DNA of 64,000 nucleotides from Otis tarda (lineage: Eukaryota; Chordata; Aves; Otidiformes; Otididae): assembly GCA_026413225.1 (NCBI GenBank), contig CM048554.1:92979963-93043962 (forward strand). The letters are read 5' to 3'. Numbering within the stretch: the first letter of the stretch is position 1; every line of letters starts with the position of its first letter. The notes beneath the pieces were generated by a model that was not told where the DNA came from, made no database searches, and saw only the letters and a program-made list of their open reading frames with translations. Below, piece after piece: positions 36,131-50,800 of the stretch. A program made the translations under genes and the position numbers.

Positions 36131-38495
36131 CCTCTCACATACTGTACTTCGCTCTAACAGAGATTCATAGTAAAAAAAACAAAACAAAAACCTTTCCATT
36201 TAAGAGCTCTTTACTGTTGGTTTTTTTCCCTTGGGCTCAAAAGCAAAACTTCTGATGAAATCTGCGAGGTATCTACTTTGAAATCTACACCAGAAAAAAC
36301 CCACGGAACATAACTGAGTTGTGTGGATTTCCAGAGGATGTGTTGAAAACATCTCCATAGAAAAGATATCAACATCTATTCACAGTAATTGAAACAAATA
36401 TTATTGTTTCATTATTAAATTCTGGCAATAGTTTGCGCTTAATTCCATGTAATTTCTGCACACTGGAGCAGAGTCCTCTGAAGTTCCATCCTTTTTATTT
36501 ATAATGCTAAGGTGCTTCTCACATGTGGTGGATAATCTATAGTAACATAAAGGTGTATGCACTGACACTGAACATTTTTGGTAGCAACTCAGTGACCTGC
36601 CTTCATTGCCTACAAGAAGAATATTTGATTACTATCAGAATGAAGCTTATATAAAGTAGGAAAACTCTGTGAATCAAAGATGCTAGTGAAAACCTATGTA
36701 CATGTGTAACTAAATAGTTGGGTTTCCTGTAAGACAGTCTGTGATGATTTTTATGTATATAGACCTCTCATCATCTGCAATAGATGTCACACATGAAGAG
36801 AAGCACAGAAGTAATGTAAAACACGGCAGGAGAAAAAGCACACAATGCAGAAAATGCCAGCAGAGAGGTCTGGGATGATTTTCACCTCAGACATGTAGTG
36901 AAAGGAGGAGGGGAAGAACCAAAAATCTGCAAAACAAAGCAGACAAAGCTGAACTTTGGCTCCAGCTACCTGTGGGGATCTGAATTTGTTTGAAGCAGAT
37001 TGCTGTGCTGTAGCCACGTCATTTCACAGCACTGAGGGGAAACAAGTACTGCAGCGCTGAGAGAGCACCCTGCTCCCTGTCACACCACCTGCCTGCTTGG
37101 TGCAAATGCAGCCCTCTCACCATCCCTCTTCCACATGTTCTCATCGCAGCATCCCATCAGTCCATCCCTGCATGGACCATGCTGCACATCCCTGCCAGCC
37201 ACTGTCCGTCCCGCATGCTCCGCTACCGCTGCCATCCCTGCAGCGCTGGGAACTGCATTTACATTTAGTTTGCGCTGGCAGAGGTACAGACAGACAGCAG
37301 TTGAGAAGAATGGATATTGCTAGTCCAAGAGTGAAATTCTATTTAGCCGACAAGAAAATACACAGGGGCAGCTGTGAGATTTATCGGCGATAAGATTTGA
37401 ACTGCCAGTGACAACTACGTTCAAATTTTCTCTTATCCCAGCACGACTGTTGGTTGGCAACAGCTCAAACTTAACAAACAGCACAGGGACGGCACAGCTG
37501 TTCCTGAATGTTAAAAACTACTGCAGCAAAACCTTTCCTTTACTTTTGCCCTCCTGGTAGTGATACAAAGTATGTTATGTGTCTATATATATACACACGT
37601 ACATGTTCTCCATTATTTTTTACTTATTAATTTACATATAACAGATTCACCTTCTCTTTCACTTAAACAAAGACCTTTAGTATTCTTTAAGTAACAAAAC
37701 GCATATAAACATCTCATGAAAGCAAGTATCTTTCGTATCTCTGGAGACAGAGGTAACACTTATTCTGGCTGCCTTATGATCGCAATACAGCAATGTTCAT
37801 ACGCTCTTTATTAAGGAATATTTTAAAACAAAAGTGAATAATTACTTTGGGCCCAGATGGCCAGATATATAGAAAGTGCTGGATTAGTAGGACCAAAAAG
37901 CTTCCTCAAAACCAAATCCAAAACCTTATAAATTCATACTCATTTTATTCCATTATATGCCTGGGGAGCACAAGAAAACCTTGCTTCCTGCACTGATGCA
38001 TGTCCTGCCATCTGTGTGCACCTCTGGAAGACTGGTAAGCACCACAGCTGTGTAAGCAGAGGGCACAAATGAAGTCAGGCTTGATTAGGACCCGGAGACG
38101 TTTCATTTTGCAACCTGCTTCCCATCGGAGAGTAGCTCTCCCAGCAGGATCCGCGGGCTGAGGGTTTCCACCAGCCACCGTGGGAAGCCTCCACGCTGCC
38201 CTCCTTCCCAGTCTGGCTGCCCCCGGTTGTATCCCTGGAAGGCAGGGGGAAAGTCGCAGAGACCCTGCATCTTCTGAACCAGACTGCTGTTTAACACAAC
38301 AGAGATGTCGTGAACATTTTCAGCATACGGTGTTCTTGCCATTTACTCCTACAGTAAGGGTGACAGAGTTGTGTGAACACAGCACTCATCTGGTCTTTTC
38401 AGGATCTCAGCTGGAAGGAAATACCATGCATGCCCATGTAGACAAAGCTTGGCTCATCCCAAGGCCAATGCCACTGACAACAATGCAGCATATCT
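36131..38495. other. Non-coding stretch with GC-richer patches
   Basis: Patches at 37060-37260 and 38100-38280 are GC-richer and open in overlapping frames without motifs. A short TA/CA repeat lies near 37585-37603. No gene is supported. Confidence 0.45.
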
Positions 38496-38773
38496 CATAG
38501 AATCATAGAATAGTTTGGGTTGGAAGGGACCTTCAAAGGTCATCTAGTCCAACCCCCCTGCAAAGAGCAGGGACATCTCCAACCAGCTCAGGTTGATCAG
38601 AGCCCTGTCCAACCTGGCCTTGAACGTTTCCAGGGATGGGGCATCTACCACCTCTCTGGGCAACCTATTCCAGTGTTCCGCCACCCTTATTGTAAATTTT
38701 TTTTTTTTTTTTATAATGTCTAATCTGAATCTACCACCCTCTATTTTAAAATCATTACACCTCATCCTATGGA
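38496..38773 (-). mobile_element. CR1 LINE 3' end, 5'-truncated
   Basis: It starts with the antisense octamer terminus CATAGAATCATAGAATAG and continues through the CR1 3' UTR into C-terminal codons. Minus-strand pieces include EGGRFRLDI and [17 protein letters not shown]. Similarity stops at 'ctcatcctat' (38773). The A-rich codons upstream of the VAEHWN block have expanded into a run of roughly 18 T on the plus strand (38697-38713), which shifts the frame. Confidence 0.92.
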
Positions 38774-40009
38774 TTAAGCTTGCCCACACTTCAGGTGAAT
38801 TTAGTCGCTCTTTCCACTGTCAGGTTCTTAATAGGGCCTTAATTCTGTATGATTCAGGTTTTTAGATATTTTCTACATGGGGTTTCTCTTGAGTCATTAG
38901 CTAGTAACCTTTGAAAAACTCAGACAGAAACATTCCCTTTCACCGGTTCTAATCCATTAACAATGACCAGTGCCTAAATTTAGTATATGATAATCTTCTG
39001 TTTTCTATGGCACTGAAAAGGCTAATCATATCAGGAGATCCAGTCTGAAAGGAAAAACTGAATTATACTTAAATAATCTCCTAGGGCCTTATTATTTGTA
39101 TCAACACTTTAATTAAATCATTTGGTTATTACTTTCTTATCATTTCAGAAGATAAAAATGTCAGTGGGATAATAAAATTCCTCATTCATTTCACACTCAA
39201 TTGCAATCTGCAAGGAAGCAACTCAATGGCATCATGATAACCTTTCATATTTATACATTGATTTTCTAAAAAGAGCATATCAAATTCACCTTAATTCTGT
39301 TAATGGTACTCCTTACAATTCTATAGTACATATAATTACAGAATGTTTTATTTATTGTAATTAATATATCTACAGGTACTTAGTATACACATTTTCCACA
39401 TGCTATGTCAACATGCTCCTTATATGCCTGGCAAATAAAAAATCTTGTTCCTGCATGTCTGTTTTCTAAAATGTAGATTTTAGTATGTGGTGATGCAATG
39501 GGAGTAAAGGTCTGTTTGTAGAATACCATATGTAAGTGAATTGTTGCCAATAAATCCTGCATAATACATCAACATCTCTTTGATATCAAAAGAAGGAAAA
39601 GTCTGTACTTTTTCTAGGTTTCTAAATCACTTTATAATATTTTATACGTTATACACTATTTTTACAGACACTGAATAGGACTATATTTGTATTTCTAGTT
39701 GATACGCAGCAGCCAAATTAATAATGTATTCTGTATTCAAAGGTTAAATACAGCTACATAGCAGATAGCAAATAATACCAAAGTGATGCAATGAACATGA
39801 TAATGACTGTACTGAGACATACCAAAGGTTCAAGCACAGTATCGGTCAGTGCCTGATGGATGAAGCCTAGGCAATTATATAAGAATAATGAAATGCATGA
39901 TGTTATTTCCTTAGAGTACTGTCCTGGGCTTAGCCAGACACAGCATCTTTGCAGCTGACAGCCTACATTTTCAATTCCATGAATTAGTCCAGTTACCTTT
40001 CCAATTTAT
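38774..40009. other. Unique AT-rich non-coding stretch
   Basis: Only short open frames and no recognised element before the old CR1 copy. Confidence 0.5.
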
Positions 40010-41335
40010 CTAAACTGTTAGCATCCACAACAGAGTTCCTTGACTCAAGTCCATTCCGAATGAAGAAACACTGCCTCTGCTCCAGTTGACTTCCTAGTCC
40101 CTGGTTTTATTCCATGTCCCCTACCGCTTTTAGTCAAAGGGAATGGAGTCTCTTATCCATCTTCGCTATGCCACACTCCACCCTCATACCTTGTACATCT
40201 TAAAGAGTCCTAGTACATTTTAATATTCCTTAATATATAAGCTGCCCACAAAGCTTTAATCATACTTCTTGACCACCTCTGAATCTTCTCCAGTTTCAGC
40301 ACATACTTTTGGAGACTCAGGGAAGCAGAACCATGCACAGCATTTGTGACACTCACACATATGTCCAGCTGCATAATGCTTTCTCTTTTCTTCTCCTCTT
40401 CTTTCTAAAAATTCCAAACATTACATTTGCCTTTTTGATCGATTCTGAACTTTCAGCTCACCTTTTCACAGAACAGTCTATTGTAACTCCACTGTCTCAT
40501 TTCTATGTGGTGTTCGTTACCTAATAGCCCATCGCTCAGTGTCTGAAGGAAGGATTGCTTTTGTTCCCCTGTGCATTGCTTCACATTTGAATTTCATCTA
40601 TCATTCTAACATGTGGTCACTCAGTACCATACAACCCTTCTGCAGTTCTTCACAGCAGTCCTTATTCTAGATAACATGCCATTTAACATTTCTTTATTCA
40701 TCCCTTTACAAATCACTGAAAAATATTCTGACCAGCAAACACATATGTGAGATTACACTGATGATCTACCTAGAGTGTAAAAACAAAAAATAGATGCTGG
40801 CCTTATTTCCTACCTTTGAATCAGCTGTTTCCTTCTGTGGGGAACTTTCCTTTTATCCCAGGGTAACTTTGTTTAAGAGCCTCTGGTGAAGGATCCTGTC
40901 AAAAGCCTTTGATATGATCCAAGGAGACCACATCAACCATTTCTCCTTCATCTGATCATGGAAACCCCTAGAATGCGCCAGTGGGTTACAGAGCTCAATT
41001 CGCCTTTGCAACGTGGTGATGACTCTGCCACAATATACCACGTACACACTAATTTTACTCTTTATTATAGTTTCTTCTAATTTGCTTGTACTAATTGCAG
41101 ACAACAGGTTTACTGATCTGTGATATCATGGATCTTCTCCAGAGTCCTCTGAAAAATGTATGTCCTGTAAGTCACTTTCCTATCCTCCAGTACTGGAGTG
41201 TTTTTAAGTAAGTGGTCAGAGATCACAGCTTGTAATTCAGAATTCAGAATCCTGCTATCCTTCAGAACATGTGAACAGTCTATGCCATCACCAAGCTAAT
41301 AAAGCATCTGAGTTATTATTTTATCAAACGACAAA
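40010..41335 (-). mobile_element. Very old CR1/L3-like LINE copy
   Basis: On the minus strand the frame 40853-41104 keeps the RT motif A region as SKAFDRILHQRLLNKVTLG. CR1 RTs have KAFD.VPHQRLL at this point. Other stretches follow the antisense order of an ancient amniote CR1 family that I recognise: 'gaagaaacactgcct', 'cctctgaatcttctccagttt', 'ttgcctttttgat', 'cattgcttcacatttgaatttcatct', 'ctggtgaaggatcctgtcaaaagccttt' and 'cttcagaacatgtga'. The left end (element 3' end) is near 40010. The right part after 41335 may continue to about 41870 but is too decayed to be sure. Multiple stops and indels make it inert. It belongs to a different, older CR1 lineage than the other four copies. Confidence 0.78.
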
Positions 41336-41870
41336 AAAGCCACACCAGTGAACAACACAGTCAAAGGCCTCATTTCAGGTCTTCCTGCAAGAAGATCTTC
41401 AGATCATCTTCTGCAAGACACACCCCATGTTGGAGCCTATACTGCAAAGCTCCAGTCTGAAACAGCACTAGGAGAGTAAACAGCAATGGAAGTTACATAT
41501 TTTTCCTAGAGCTTGGTGTGGTTTCCCTGCAAAGATCAACACTAACTTACATTTTGGATACACTGCTTCTCACACCAGGTGCCAATAGCTTTTTGTCTGG
41601 TTTCTGAACATCTTCACTTCATCACTCCAGTTCACACTTTCTGTTTTACCAGAAATTATTTCCTTTTCTTTCTGTCCTACCTCTACTTTCTTCATTTCCC
41701 TTCTAAGCCTTCGGCTGCATTTTGTGTATATCTGCTTAAAATTTTCTCTTCTGCTTACCACTTAGTGTCTTACTTCCTTACCTGGCCAGCTTCACTCCAC
41801 TGTAAATGGTGGTCCAGTATCAATGTTGAAACAACAGGCTATCTTTTAAAATTTGTATTCAACAGCACAT
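41336..41870 (-). other. Possible continuation of the old CR1 copy
   Basis: T/C-rich sequence at 41580-41770 is open on the minus strand as a basic, Lys/Arg-rich peptide. It could be the linker between endonuclease and RT of the old LINE. The match is weak and this may be unrelated DNA. Confidence 0.25.
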
Positions 41871-44800
41871 GACAGAATGTGAAGTCTTCTCATTAGTGCA
41901 TATAGAATTGGATGCATAAGTTGAGTCAATGGTAAACCATCTGTTTCAATGCACGATTATCTGATTTAAATATGTAGATGGTAGCAGATACTCTCAGCAG
42001 GGGATTTCCAAAAGCAAACTTCAGCCCAGTGTTGCTAACCTCCCTATCTCCATTTCTGTCATCACTGAAGACAGACAGGTTCCTCCACAGGGTCACATAC
42101 TGTGCCTCAGACAAATGAGTTTCCCAGTTTCAAAAAAATATAGCAAAAGCTGGGAGCAAATTTAAAAACAAAAAAAAAACAGTTTTGAAAGCCAAGAATA
42201 ACTTGATAATACCCTTTAAGATTTCTTACATAAGCATGAAAAAGAAAAATTTCTCCTTCTCTCCAGTCTTGGTGTCTCAAAGAGTCTCCTAAGTGGAGCT
42301 GTCTGGTTCCAAAAATGCCACTGACTGTTGAATGGAAAGCTGATATTCTGTTGCAAAAATCAAACAGAAAAGCAACAGTGAAATACTATGATTTATAAAC
42401 TTCAAGTAGACCTAATTACAAAGAAGTCATGAAATATTTTTTCCTTAAAAACAACCTTCTGTTTCCGATTTCATTGCTCGCTTAAAACCATTGAAATAGA
42501 CCTGTCCTAAATATGGGACAGATGCAAAGGGAAAATGCTTACCACTATATTTACTTGTTAGTAAAATATTTCTGGAAAAAAACAAGACTAACTCAAAGAA
42601 GTCCCTCATATTAGTATGTTTAACATGACATACATAGGAAAAAGTAATACAGTGAAATGGAAAATACGGATAATGATGGCATATTTAATTACAGTTCTCA
42701 AAGTAATCAACACAAGCATAAAACAAGTTCCCTTGATTTTCATGCCTGTCTATCAAATATAGATAGAATTACACTGCAACAAGATTCCCAGAAAATTTCT
42801 TGGTCAGAGTTCACTCCAGATGTGTATCTCCTTTCTTTGAGAGAGGAAGAGAAAGGTAGCTATGAAGACAGCTTAAAAAACACTGATTAACCACCAGCAC
42901 CCAAAGGGATAAATAAAAGCAAAGGAAGTATGCCTGGGGCATCTGTGCAGGAGGCTAGGTATGTGGACATTGGGACCTGAATGTATGTTTTTCAACAAAA
43001 CATACTTTTTGCCAGATAAAAATTTTCAAAGCAAGTTTTTAATTCAGGATTTGAGAGTAGATTTTTTTTGGGAAGATTTCTCAGCCTCAGAAGCAGAAGT
43101 GAGAGGAGGACAAAAAGAAAGAAAAGGAAGGAGAAAGAAAGTTAACTCAACTCCAGAGCAATTAACTGATCAAACAATTGCTTAAGATGATGGAGGGGAA
43201 CCAGCTCCAAATCTCTGCTTTGATGGCTTCTGTCTCAAGCAAGTATGGTACCAGTATGACTCTGTCTCAGTCTTGAAATTCCTCTGCTCTGCCTAAATAA
43301 CTCAATATTCACCAGACAGGAGAGAGGCTGACTCCACAGCCCACTCATCAGACATCCCCATGCTCCACACGTGGGCCACCACCCCGTCAGACAGGCAGCC
43401 ACAGACCGGGGCTCTTCCGCACTGTGTGGCCCACTTGGCTATTGTGGTCTAGGGTCTCCTTCCCTTCTGTTATGTGGGCATACACGCACATGCCCTAGCT
43501 TTCTTCTGCACCTCCACGAGCCTCAGGATTTGTCATTATTTATCGCCTCTCCTGCAGTCCATACCACCACACATGTATGTCCTGATCCACTGAATAAAGA
43601 ACTCTGAACAAGCAAACTCTGACTGAGGAAAGCATTACATTTTTTGAAAGCAATTACCAAGTAACAATTCCATAAGCCAGCTAATCACAGGAAGGCCACA
43701 TGCCTTTGGCTAAAGTGGTTCATCCATTCACAAATGGGAAGTAATGGGATTCAGAGGAGAAAACCCAAAGTATTGGAAGAAGATGGGTGCATCCTTTCCT
43801 TTTCCCCTCACCTTTGAAAGTCGGAAAGAGGTTAATTATTATACAATATGGTAAGTGCACATTCTCTGAAGAGTTTTTCACTCTCGCAGATTTTAATTTT
43901 TGTCAAAAATTAGAACAAGTGATTACAATGTATCTTTTGAGTACTGGTACTGCTGCCCCAAGAGGAGTGTAGATATCCTTTGCAGAGGGGAATAAAAGTG
44001 GCTGAACGAGATTATATGTAACCGCAGTGTGAGCAAGCAAATTACAGAATTCACAGATCTACCAAATTACCTGATTTTGATATATTAAAATAATCTTTAA
44101 AGAGCCATGCCATAAAATAATTTACCTTTCATATCATAACCTACAGCATAGGAGAAAACAATTATTCATATAATTTTTCTTTATTTCAATTTTTATTTCC
44201 ACCTGTACTACATGTTTACCGACAAGATTACTACGTAGTCCAGAGGGAAGAATTATGCGGAACTCCACCACATCCCCTTGATGATCACTGTCCGGTTAAA
44301 ATTAGCTTTGAGGCCTACCATTTATTCAGTTTTTAATCCATGCCATGCATGGCTATTGATTCTTTAAGAATATGCTCTTTTAGCCAGCTCACTTACAATC
44401 TCTCAAACAAGCTATTGACTCACACAAGCCAAAAATCTTGTACCTCTAATGTAATAACGCTGCAATTAATTACTGAAATACCAGCCAAATTATAATGCTG
44501 CTTAGTTCTACTGTTGCAAATGAGAAAAAGAGTTTTAATTAACAATTACTGGTTCTGCAGACGGAAATTTCTTTTTTTTTGGCTCAGACATTGAGTCAGA
44601 AGCTACAAATGTTACATGTGACAGGCCGAAGCAGACATGAAATTGTTGATTTGAATGATTTCTGACTAGTTCATTGAAAAAACTATGAAGGATGTAGGGT
44701 TAGCTAGAAAGTTACTTGTGGTTTGTTTTTTTTTTTAATAAGAGATGTCTTGCATTATGCTTTGATTTTCAGTTACAAACATCTTTTGTAAAATACTACA

Positions 44801-47800
44801 GATTTACAGAGTAAATCTAACATGGACATGCCTAGTTTAATTAACACAATTATAGGAAAATATATCTTAAAATACAGTAAGTTTGTATTCATGTTTAATT
44901 AGGAAAAGTTAAACAGCTCTAAGAAACTGATTTATCATACATGTTTTGCTTAGGTTATTAGTTTTGTTTTAAATTCTGTCCCTTATAATTGAAAATAGCA
45001 TAGTTAATTCCTTTTATTTGTAATCAGTTTCTAATCAATTTACTTTTAAGCACTGTTAATGCTACATTATTTACTTTGAAAATGGAAATAGTCTTATAGT
45101 CTGTAAACTTGACATGTAAAATCTGTGGTTTAGGTCAAGCTTATCTTTAACGGTTTCTTAGTCTCTGTCTTCTCCATTTCTTTTAATTAGCTTCCCATTA
45201 GAAGGAATATGAACGACAACACAGGGGAACCATTTGCATATTCCTTTTAAGTTAAATTAAATTCTTATTCTGATGAGACAGAGTGAAAGATTATATACTT
45301 ACATCTCATCTCTCATTAAGTTTCTATTTAGTTTAGGGAGTTTTTCATTTGCATTTAACTGCTTGGCAAAAATCAATTGTTAAATTACACTGGATTTTCA
45401 CCTACTGACTGTAGAGGATCTTAGATCTTGAAATATATGCACATGTTTAACAGCATTTCAATAAGCAGAGAGGAAATGTCACATGTAGGAAACTGCTTCA
45501 TTATTCTTGTCTAAGCATTTCTCAAATTATTATTTTCTTCCTGGGTCTTTCCTTCAGGCTGCCCTGCAGTACCTGAAGAACACAGCTGTGGTTAGGGGGG
45601 AAGGAAGATGTCTTAAGGCCATTTATATCTTTTATTTATTTCTTTTCCCCGACTACCTCTCCTCCCATTGTCTATGGGACAAATCCTGCCAGCACAAGTC
45701 ATATGGCCAGCTCCTCAACTCTTCTACTGGTTTGGACCTCCTCACCTCATTAACTCCAATACACAGAAACACACAAGGTTTTGGGCAGTTTACATGCAGA
45801 TCTCTCCCCTCTCTTTCTAATTCTTAGCTCAAATAGCAGTGCTGTAACTTTAGTGGTTTTACAGGTCCTCCATGGTGAAACACAAAATCTGCTCCTACAT
45901 ACCAAATGATAATACCTAATTTCCAGGTCTGGGCCTACTGGAATTTAAACAATCCCATCAGCCTTTTGGAAAAGACTGTCCCATCCAGTGGTCGGCCAAA
46001 GCCTCCCAGATGTGCCAGTTCAGTGGCAGCAGAAGAGGAGGCACCTTCCAAAACATCCCACACTACAAGTTGCAGAAGGAAATTGCATCTCAGCTGTTCT
46101 GACTCATTGCTTCTCACTACCTCAGCCTGAGAGTCAGAAAGCAATAGGGAAGGGGTGCTCACCCAACCACTCCACTTCTCCACCTTTTCACAGCAAAGCA
46201 ACTTCTGAAGCTGTATCAGCCATTGTGAGAGCAGCTCTCAGATCACAGCCATACTTGTGATGGGGCTGGCATTACAGACAGAAGAGTGGGATTTACGAAG
46301 AAGCTGTCAGACAGTATTCTTCATTAGTAAGTCTTTATATTAAAGAATAAGCGTTCATCTGCTCTGTGCAACCAAAGTGCAACGGAATGGCTGAAATGAC
46401 AAAGCACTGCTGCAAGAAAAGGAAAAAAGTGACAAGTATCTCTGAATACTTTAGCCTACGATCCAGGTAACACTAACGCCTTAGCAGACAGATTCAAAAT
46501 GTGTAACCGATAAGGTCACTTCCCAGGAGTTTGGTAAGACAGTAACTTACCTCAAATATTCTTTCCTATGGTGTCAGTACCTCTCCTGTTACCACTTACA
46601 CTGGATGCTACAATCCTATTGAGATGTGTTCCACCGGTTCCAAAACGCCTACCTTGATTTACTGCTGTAATAATCAGTTCTCGGCTTGGCAGCACTACAG
46701 TGGGAATGGTGGCTGCACTGGTTTCTCAGAATCAAGTCTAACCTGCTCTAAATCAGGCAGCAGCTACCAGTGACTGCTTTTGATAGAGCAGGCATTTCAC
46801 CATTCTGCATTCATTTACCAGTCCTGAAAAAAACCCGTGCTTACTTAGCATAAACCTTGTCATGATTAATCCATTGATATTGCTAAGGCATGGGAAAAAA
46901 GTCTGCTTACACTGCCCACTGCCTTTGTACATTCTTTTTTCCTTTTTTTTTTTCCTGGATTCACTGCAAACACTGTGCTGTGGTCTCTATTATCAATATT
47001 TTTGATATGAAAAAATATTTTTCATTGCAAATAGAGAAACTCACTGTAAATCTCTAGAACCTCATTATAAATACAGAACACTTGGTGGGACAACCTACAG
47101 CCTAAGCTTTTTAACCCAAGAGCAGGTATCCAAAAGACACATTTTTTCAGATTATTCTCATCATGTCTTTCACTAGTGATCAACTTCCTTGAAAGAAGAG
47201 CAACACAATCTCATGATTACTGATTACACTACAATAATGAGTCCTGGTGTTATACCAAGGCAGCATTGCTGCGGCAGTATTACGGTCCCACAACCAGTTG
47301 GAGATGGACTAGCAATAAAACCAAAGCCATTAGACTTCCAGACAATTCATCCTTTTGCTTATTTTGATGATGTGGAGACCTGCACCATACCAATATTACC
47401 AGTTAATTTTATATTTGACTATGTAGTGCCAAAATTGCATATCACTTGTAGGTACTTCACAAAAATTTTCTGCTGTATATTAAAACATTACATAGAGTCT
47501 TCTGGCAAAGTCGAAATATAGAAATCTTAAAAAATTAGAGCTCACCAGACAGTGAATGAGAATAAAAAATGTCCTTCCCTATTCATCACTAAATTCTTAT
47601 TTTTATTCTAGATGTGTTTCTGACGTTTTCTGCAACAGCTTTAATTTTTCCATAATGTGTAGAAAACCCTCAAGTAGCCAGTCCAACTAATCAATATTGT
47701 CAGAGTAAAAAGAAAGAGCCCCAAAAGCAATAAATGAAAACTGAATGGAAATCTACATATTCCCATGAATATTCCAGCTTTAAAAAGTAGGACATTTTTC

Positions 47801-50800
47801 ATTTTACTCAATTTTAATTTTCAAATGATGAAATGAAATCATAAATAAAAACAGGATTTAGAGAAGCTGCACAAGAATAATCTTGACACCGATATTATAG
47901 TGACACATTTTAAGTTCAGTGGGTTATAACCAAAATATTTTTGTCCATATTAGAATCACATAAAAGATACCTATCCAACTAGTTTGCATCCCAAGAGGAA
48001 AATTTGTGTAAGAAATATTGTAAACATTTATTGCATATATAAATCCTTTTCTCTAGATAGAGTTACTTATTTATACAGTATCCATGGAGTGTGAATATTG
48101 GATTTTATATTTTTTTTTTCTTGTTTCCTTTTAAACAAAAAATACTCCCCAAACCCTACAGCCAAGTGACCAACCACACCTCACTGTTTCCCAGTGTAAA
48201 TACCACTGTTTCTCCAAACAGTTTCTCCAAACTGCACTGAATCTAAAGAAATACATGTTTACCTTTTTTTTAATCTTTATATCACCGTTCAGATGCTTTT
48301 AGTATAGAACCTATCTTGATTCTATCCAGATCAGTCAGTACTTGGTAAAAACAGCTACTTTGGCCGGGGGATACAAAGTGGAACAACCCAAGCTCATTCT
48401 CTTTCAGCCACACACAGCCAAACCATCTGGTACTTATTTTACAAGTTGCTAATGACAGAGAACAGTTTTCAGCTCCTACTGAAAGTATATAAAATACAAG
48501 CCCACTAGGAAACCCTCAGATAGAAGATATTGGAGCCTTCTTTGCACATTTGCAAATGCTGACACATTTCTACTGAATAAAAAAAAAAGCTTTTATCTTC
48601 TTACTTTTTCTATCCACTGCTCCTATGATATTATTTACAAGCATAGTTTTATTTTCTTGCAGATTTCTAATTTCCTGACATTTTTTTTGCTTCTCCTTAC
48701 ACTTCATAAAGTTACTTTGAAAGCTAATTCAGGCAAATAAATTTTCTCCTTGTACAAAGTAAACACAGCCACCACTGTTCCTTGCTTTTAAAGAATGATG
48801 CCTCTAAGGCACCACCTTTACAATATACAAATTGTTAATCCTCTTCCTGAGAACATTTACGTTTACTGCTAGTACAGAAGATAAATTTCAGGCTCACTTT
48901 ATAGAAGTATAAGCAGGCACTAAGCCTTAGTTGTGCAAACTAAAAAAACCCACCTTATAAAACCTAAAAATCTTTACATGCAACAGTTTCACCTCACATT
49001 TGCCTAGGAATACAAAGAGAATACAGCCAGCTGCTGCAAAATAGGGAAACACGCTAAAATTCTGAAGCCTCACTAGATTTAAGTGCATTCTCTGCATTTC
49101 AAAACCCTTATTTAGATGAGAAACCATAAATAAAGCTAACATAAAAACAATGGTAATATTATCTTCACAGAGTTTGGTCATGAAAATGACCATTGGACTA
49201 GTCCTGCTCTTTTGGTTCAACTTTTGGAAAATGTTGGTCAAAATGTCACACTGGAGGTATGCAGTCATCTAGCATCACACTTCCTGACATATGGATGTGT
49301 TCTGCTGTTTTGGTTGGCTGTCTTTAAAAAAAAAAGGAAAATCTTTTTTTTAAAAATTAAAATGTCATTCTCTAGGAAAGAAGAAAGATTACTGGGGTTT
49401 CTGCAGAAGTCTCCATCATTGTCTTAGTTACTTTCTAGTGCTAAAACATGGATGATTTCACAAACTAAGCTTGCTGAAGATGTTCAGAGCCATACAATGT
49501 GAAAAGTGGTTTGGGAAGGGCTGATAGAAGTGAAAACTATCAAAGAGGCAATTGATAGTGCCGAAGTTCTTTTCATAGAACACTCCCATTTGCCAATAGT
49601 TAGCAAAAATGAACACTTTTACCCTTTAAAAAGAATTAACTATATATGATTACACAGTCAATGTTTGCTGTATTTGCTGCTTGTCATGACTGCATTTATT
49701 CAAACTAAAGCAATTTTGATTGTAGGGACAATAATTAACTTACTGTTTCCTTTTTTCTTTGATCTGTGTCTCTATAAAGTTTACATTTGTTTTTCGAAAT
49801 AGAAATGCTACTGAATTATTAAATTAGTAACTAAAATTGGATCCAGGTAGAATTCACCAGAATCTGTACCCTTTATTTAAAAGCTATTCTTTAGAGATAT
49901 GGAAACCCACTGAATTTATCTTCATTAGAGAGGCCAAGAGTGGACTTCTCAGAAAACTAATCACTTCGTAGCCAACATTTGGCAGCTGAAGAACTGTGGA
50001 AAATTCAAGATTCTGACAGAAGGCCAAGAGAATAGGCTGCTGTAGACAGAAAAGTAATTTCCAGGGTTTACTAAAAATCTCAAGGTATGCCTGTTTATAC
50101 AGTAGTTAACCATTCATAATAGTTAATATTTCTGCCACTAAACAAAAAGATAGTGATAATGAACATACAGAAAACAATTTTGAAAACACTACTTACATTT
50201 TATCATCATCTATATCAAGAGTGCCACTGGTTTAGCATGTTTCACCTGTAATTTGCAGTAAGAATTGAGATTTTCTCGTAGAGCATTATAAATGATATGG
50301 AAAATAAGCCAAATTGCTGAATATAACAGATGGTAAAGAACAGAAAACAGTTTAAAAGGTAACAGAATAACAAAGAAGAATGAAAGCATAAAGAAACATC
50401 AGAGATACTAGGAAACAGAAAAAAAAAAGAAAAAAAAAGAGTTGATTGGCACTGATGGCACACAGTTTTGGAAAAAAAATAGAAAATAATTGAAGACATC
50501 ACATGCTGCTGTTCCACAGCAATGACCAAAAGACAATTTTGTGTAACAGTCAACAACAAACCAATTTTTTTTTCAGGCACGAAATAAAGCAAAAGCTAAG
50601 TTTTGGCTACATATCCAAAACTCTGAGCAGGGAGATAATCATGACATTCCTAGATATTAGTGATACATTTACTAATGAGAGCTAACAGACTAAAGTTGCC
50701 ATTTCCACTTCTCCTACAAGCATGTCTCATGAAGTATTCAAGTCCCTAGTTACATGATGAGCCATTACTAAAAGAACATTTCTGAATATGAATAAGTAAC

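Noticed and set aside
48927..49268. 113-codon minus-strand frame with hydrophobic segments
   Set aside because: T/A-rich DNA readily gives Phe/Leu/Ile-rich frames. No conserved motif or exon boundary was seen.
50242..50592. 116-codon minus-strand Phe/Ser-rich frame
   Set aside because: It is produced by A-runs on the plus strand (for example near 50420-50440) and is low complexity.
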